NCBI GenBank assembly: GCA_021154515.1
Contig: JAJKIL010000350.1
Location: forward strand, 1 to 5,765
Origin: Niastella sp.
GTDB taxonomy: Bacteria; Bacteroidota; Bacteroidia; Chitinophagales; Chitinophagaceae
Length of the DNA: 5,765 nt
Direction: 5' to 3'
This document shows positions 4,903 through 5,765 of this stretch, one piece after another. Position numbers and translations under genes: made by a program. Position 1 is the first letter of the stretch. Each line of letters starts with the position of its first letter. The notes beneath the pieces were generated by a model. That model did not search any database. It was not told the DNA's origin and was given only the letters and a program-made list of their open reading frames with translations.

Positions 4903-5765
4903 ATGAAACATGCACAATGGATCATTCTTATTGCCCTTTTCATAGGGGGTTGTTTGCCTGCCTGCCTGGCAAAGGATGAACCATTGATTGCGGTTACAGC
5001 CCACCAGGGTGTGTTAGACCTTCGGTCTGCAAACCTGCAGGAGCAATCGGCTCCTTTAATTGGCGAATGGCAATTTTACTGGCGCCGGTTATTGCAACCG
5101 GGCGATACCGTTTCCGCCACACCGGATTATGTTACCTACCCTTCTCTTTGGAACAAGATAAAATTGCATGACCGGTATTTGCCCGTTGAAGGATTTGCTA
5201 CCTATTCGCTCACCGTATTGCTCCCCCAAAAGCGGCCGCACCTGGCCATGTTGATGACCGATGTGTATTGTTCGTACCGGTTGTTCGTAAATGATTCTTT
5301 ATTGTCGTCGAATGGAAAGCCCGATACGTCCGGCCAAACCGCTGTTCCTTATTGGTGCACACAAACTGTAAACCTTCCTGATAATACTGATACCCTGCAT
5401 TTGTTGTTACAGGTAGCCAATTTCTGGCATACCAAAGGCGGTACTTATAAGACATTGTATATCGGCGAAAGCAACAAACTCACTTTAAATCTTCAACGCG
5501 ACAGGGCCTATGATATACTGCTGGCGGGTTGTTTGTTTATGGGCGGCTTGTTCTTTTTTGGTTTTTACGCCTTTGGCAGCCGGGATAAAGCCATCCTTTA
5601 TTTCTCATTGTTCTGTATAGTTTACAGTTATCGCATGGTGGGCACCAGCCTGTATGTGTTGCATGCCGTGTTTCCCAACCTGAGCTGGTTTGTAACCATC
5701 CGGTTGGAATATTTAAGTCTTACCCTGGGCGTTACCCTGTTTTCCCGGTACTTTCAAAGTGTATA
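4903..5765 (+). CDS. 7TM-DISM sensor protein, N-terminal part (cut by window end)
   Basis: The frame from ATG 4903 stays open to the window end, giving 287 residues with no stop. Residues 1-23 are a signal peptide (hydrophobic to CLPACLA); Cys17 after IGG could alternatively be a lipobox. Residues about 35-190 match the extracellular jelly-roll sensor domain of 7TM-DISM receptors: VLDLRSANL (37-45), GEWQFYWRRLL (54-64), GFATYSLTVLLP (97-108), SYRLFVND (124-131), NGKPDTSGQ (137-145), VANFWHTKGGTYKTLYIG (171-188). Three hydrophobic helices follow at about 204-223, 229-246 and 264-284, the first part of the seven-helix bundle. These proteins sense carbohydrates or other ligands outside and pass a signal to a cytoplasmic output domain, often a histidine kinase, cyclase or DNA-binding domain. 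Here the output lies outside the window and cannot be named. A weak promoter candidate is TTG (4823-4825), 21 bases, TAGTTGTG (4847-4854). Confidence 0.9.
   Translation, partial: MKHAQWIILIALFIGGCLPACLAKDEPLIAVTAHQGVLDLRSANLQEQSAPLIGEWQFYWRRLLQPGDTVSATPDYVTYPSLWNKIKLHDRYLPVEGFATYSLTVLLPQKRPHLAMLMTDVYCSYRLFVNDSLLSSNGKPDTSGQTAVPYWCTQTVNLPDNTDTLHLLLQVANFWHTKGGTYKTLYIGESNKLTLNLQRDRAYDILLAGCLFMGGLFFFGFYAFGSRDKAILYFSLFCIVYSYRMVGTSLYVLHAVFPNLSWFVTIRLEYLSLTLGVTLFSRYFQSV

Overview
The window reads as chromosomal DNA of a Bacteroidota member, most likely Chitinophagaceae (Chitinophaga/Niastella-like). The signs are a type IX secretion (T9SS) C-terminal sorting domain, Bacteroidota-type -7 promoter elements (TAnnTTTG), A/T-rich leaders without a normally placed Shine-Dalgarno, and a 7TM-DISM sensor of the kind common in this phylum. 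The family assignment is inference from gene style. No rRNA, tRNA, CRISPR array or insertion sequence was seen.

Layout. (1) 28-480, minus: methylglyoxal synthase (mgsA). (2) 643-1272, plus: a small secreted protein with a fibronectin-like module and a T9SS type A sorting domain, divergent from mgsA. (3) 1273-1793: non-coding, with a 16-bp perfect palindrome and two facing terminators, one plus-strand and one ending recA. (4) 1794-2795, minus: complete recA. (5) 2796-3745: a 950-bp gap with no convincing gene but much structure: a likely recA promoter, a dyad and 13-bp direct repeat just upstream of it, a helically phased array of 11-bp repeats in two opposed blocks, an orphan minus-strand terminator, an isolated dyad, and a -7 element inside a hairpin upstream of the next gene. 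(6) 3746-4612, plus: lipoprotein with a coiled coil and an OmpA-like peptidoglycan-binding domain, then a strong terminator. (7) 4903 to the window end, plus: 5' part of a 7TM-DISM sensor protein, cut off by the window edge.

The genes do not form one operon. mgsA and recA are each followed or preceded by opposite-strand genes, and terminators separate most units. Two envelope/secretion genes, one cytoplasmic metabolic gene, one DNA-repair gene and one membrane sensor lie side by side, as in ordinary core chromosome.

The most unusual signal is at 2962-3105. CTAC recurs five times at exactly 11-bp spacing, then comes a short hairpin, then GTAG recurs on the same 11-bp pitch in six of seven slots. 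The core is conserved while the spacers vary, so the array looks like a set of protein sites on one face of the helix, between an orphan terminator and the recA promoter. I know of no described system that matches it, and its function is unknown.
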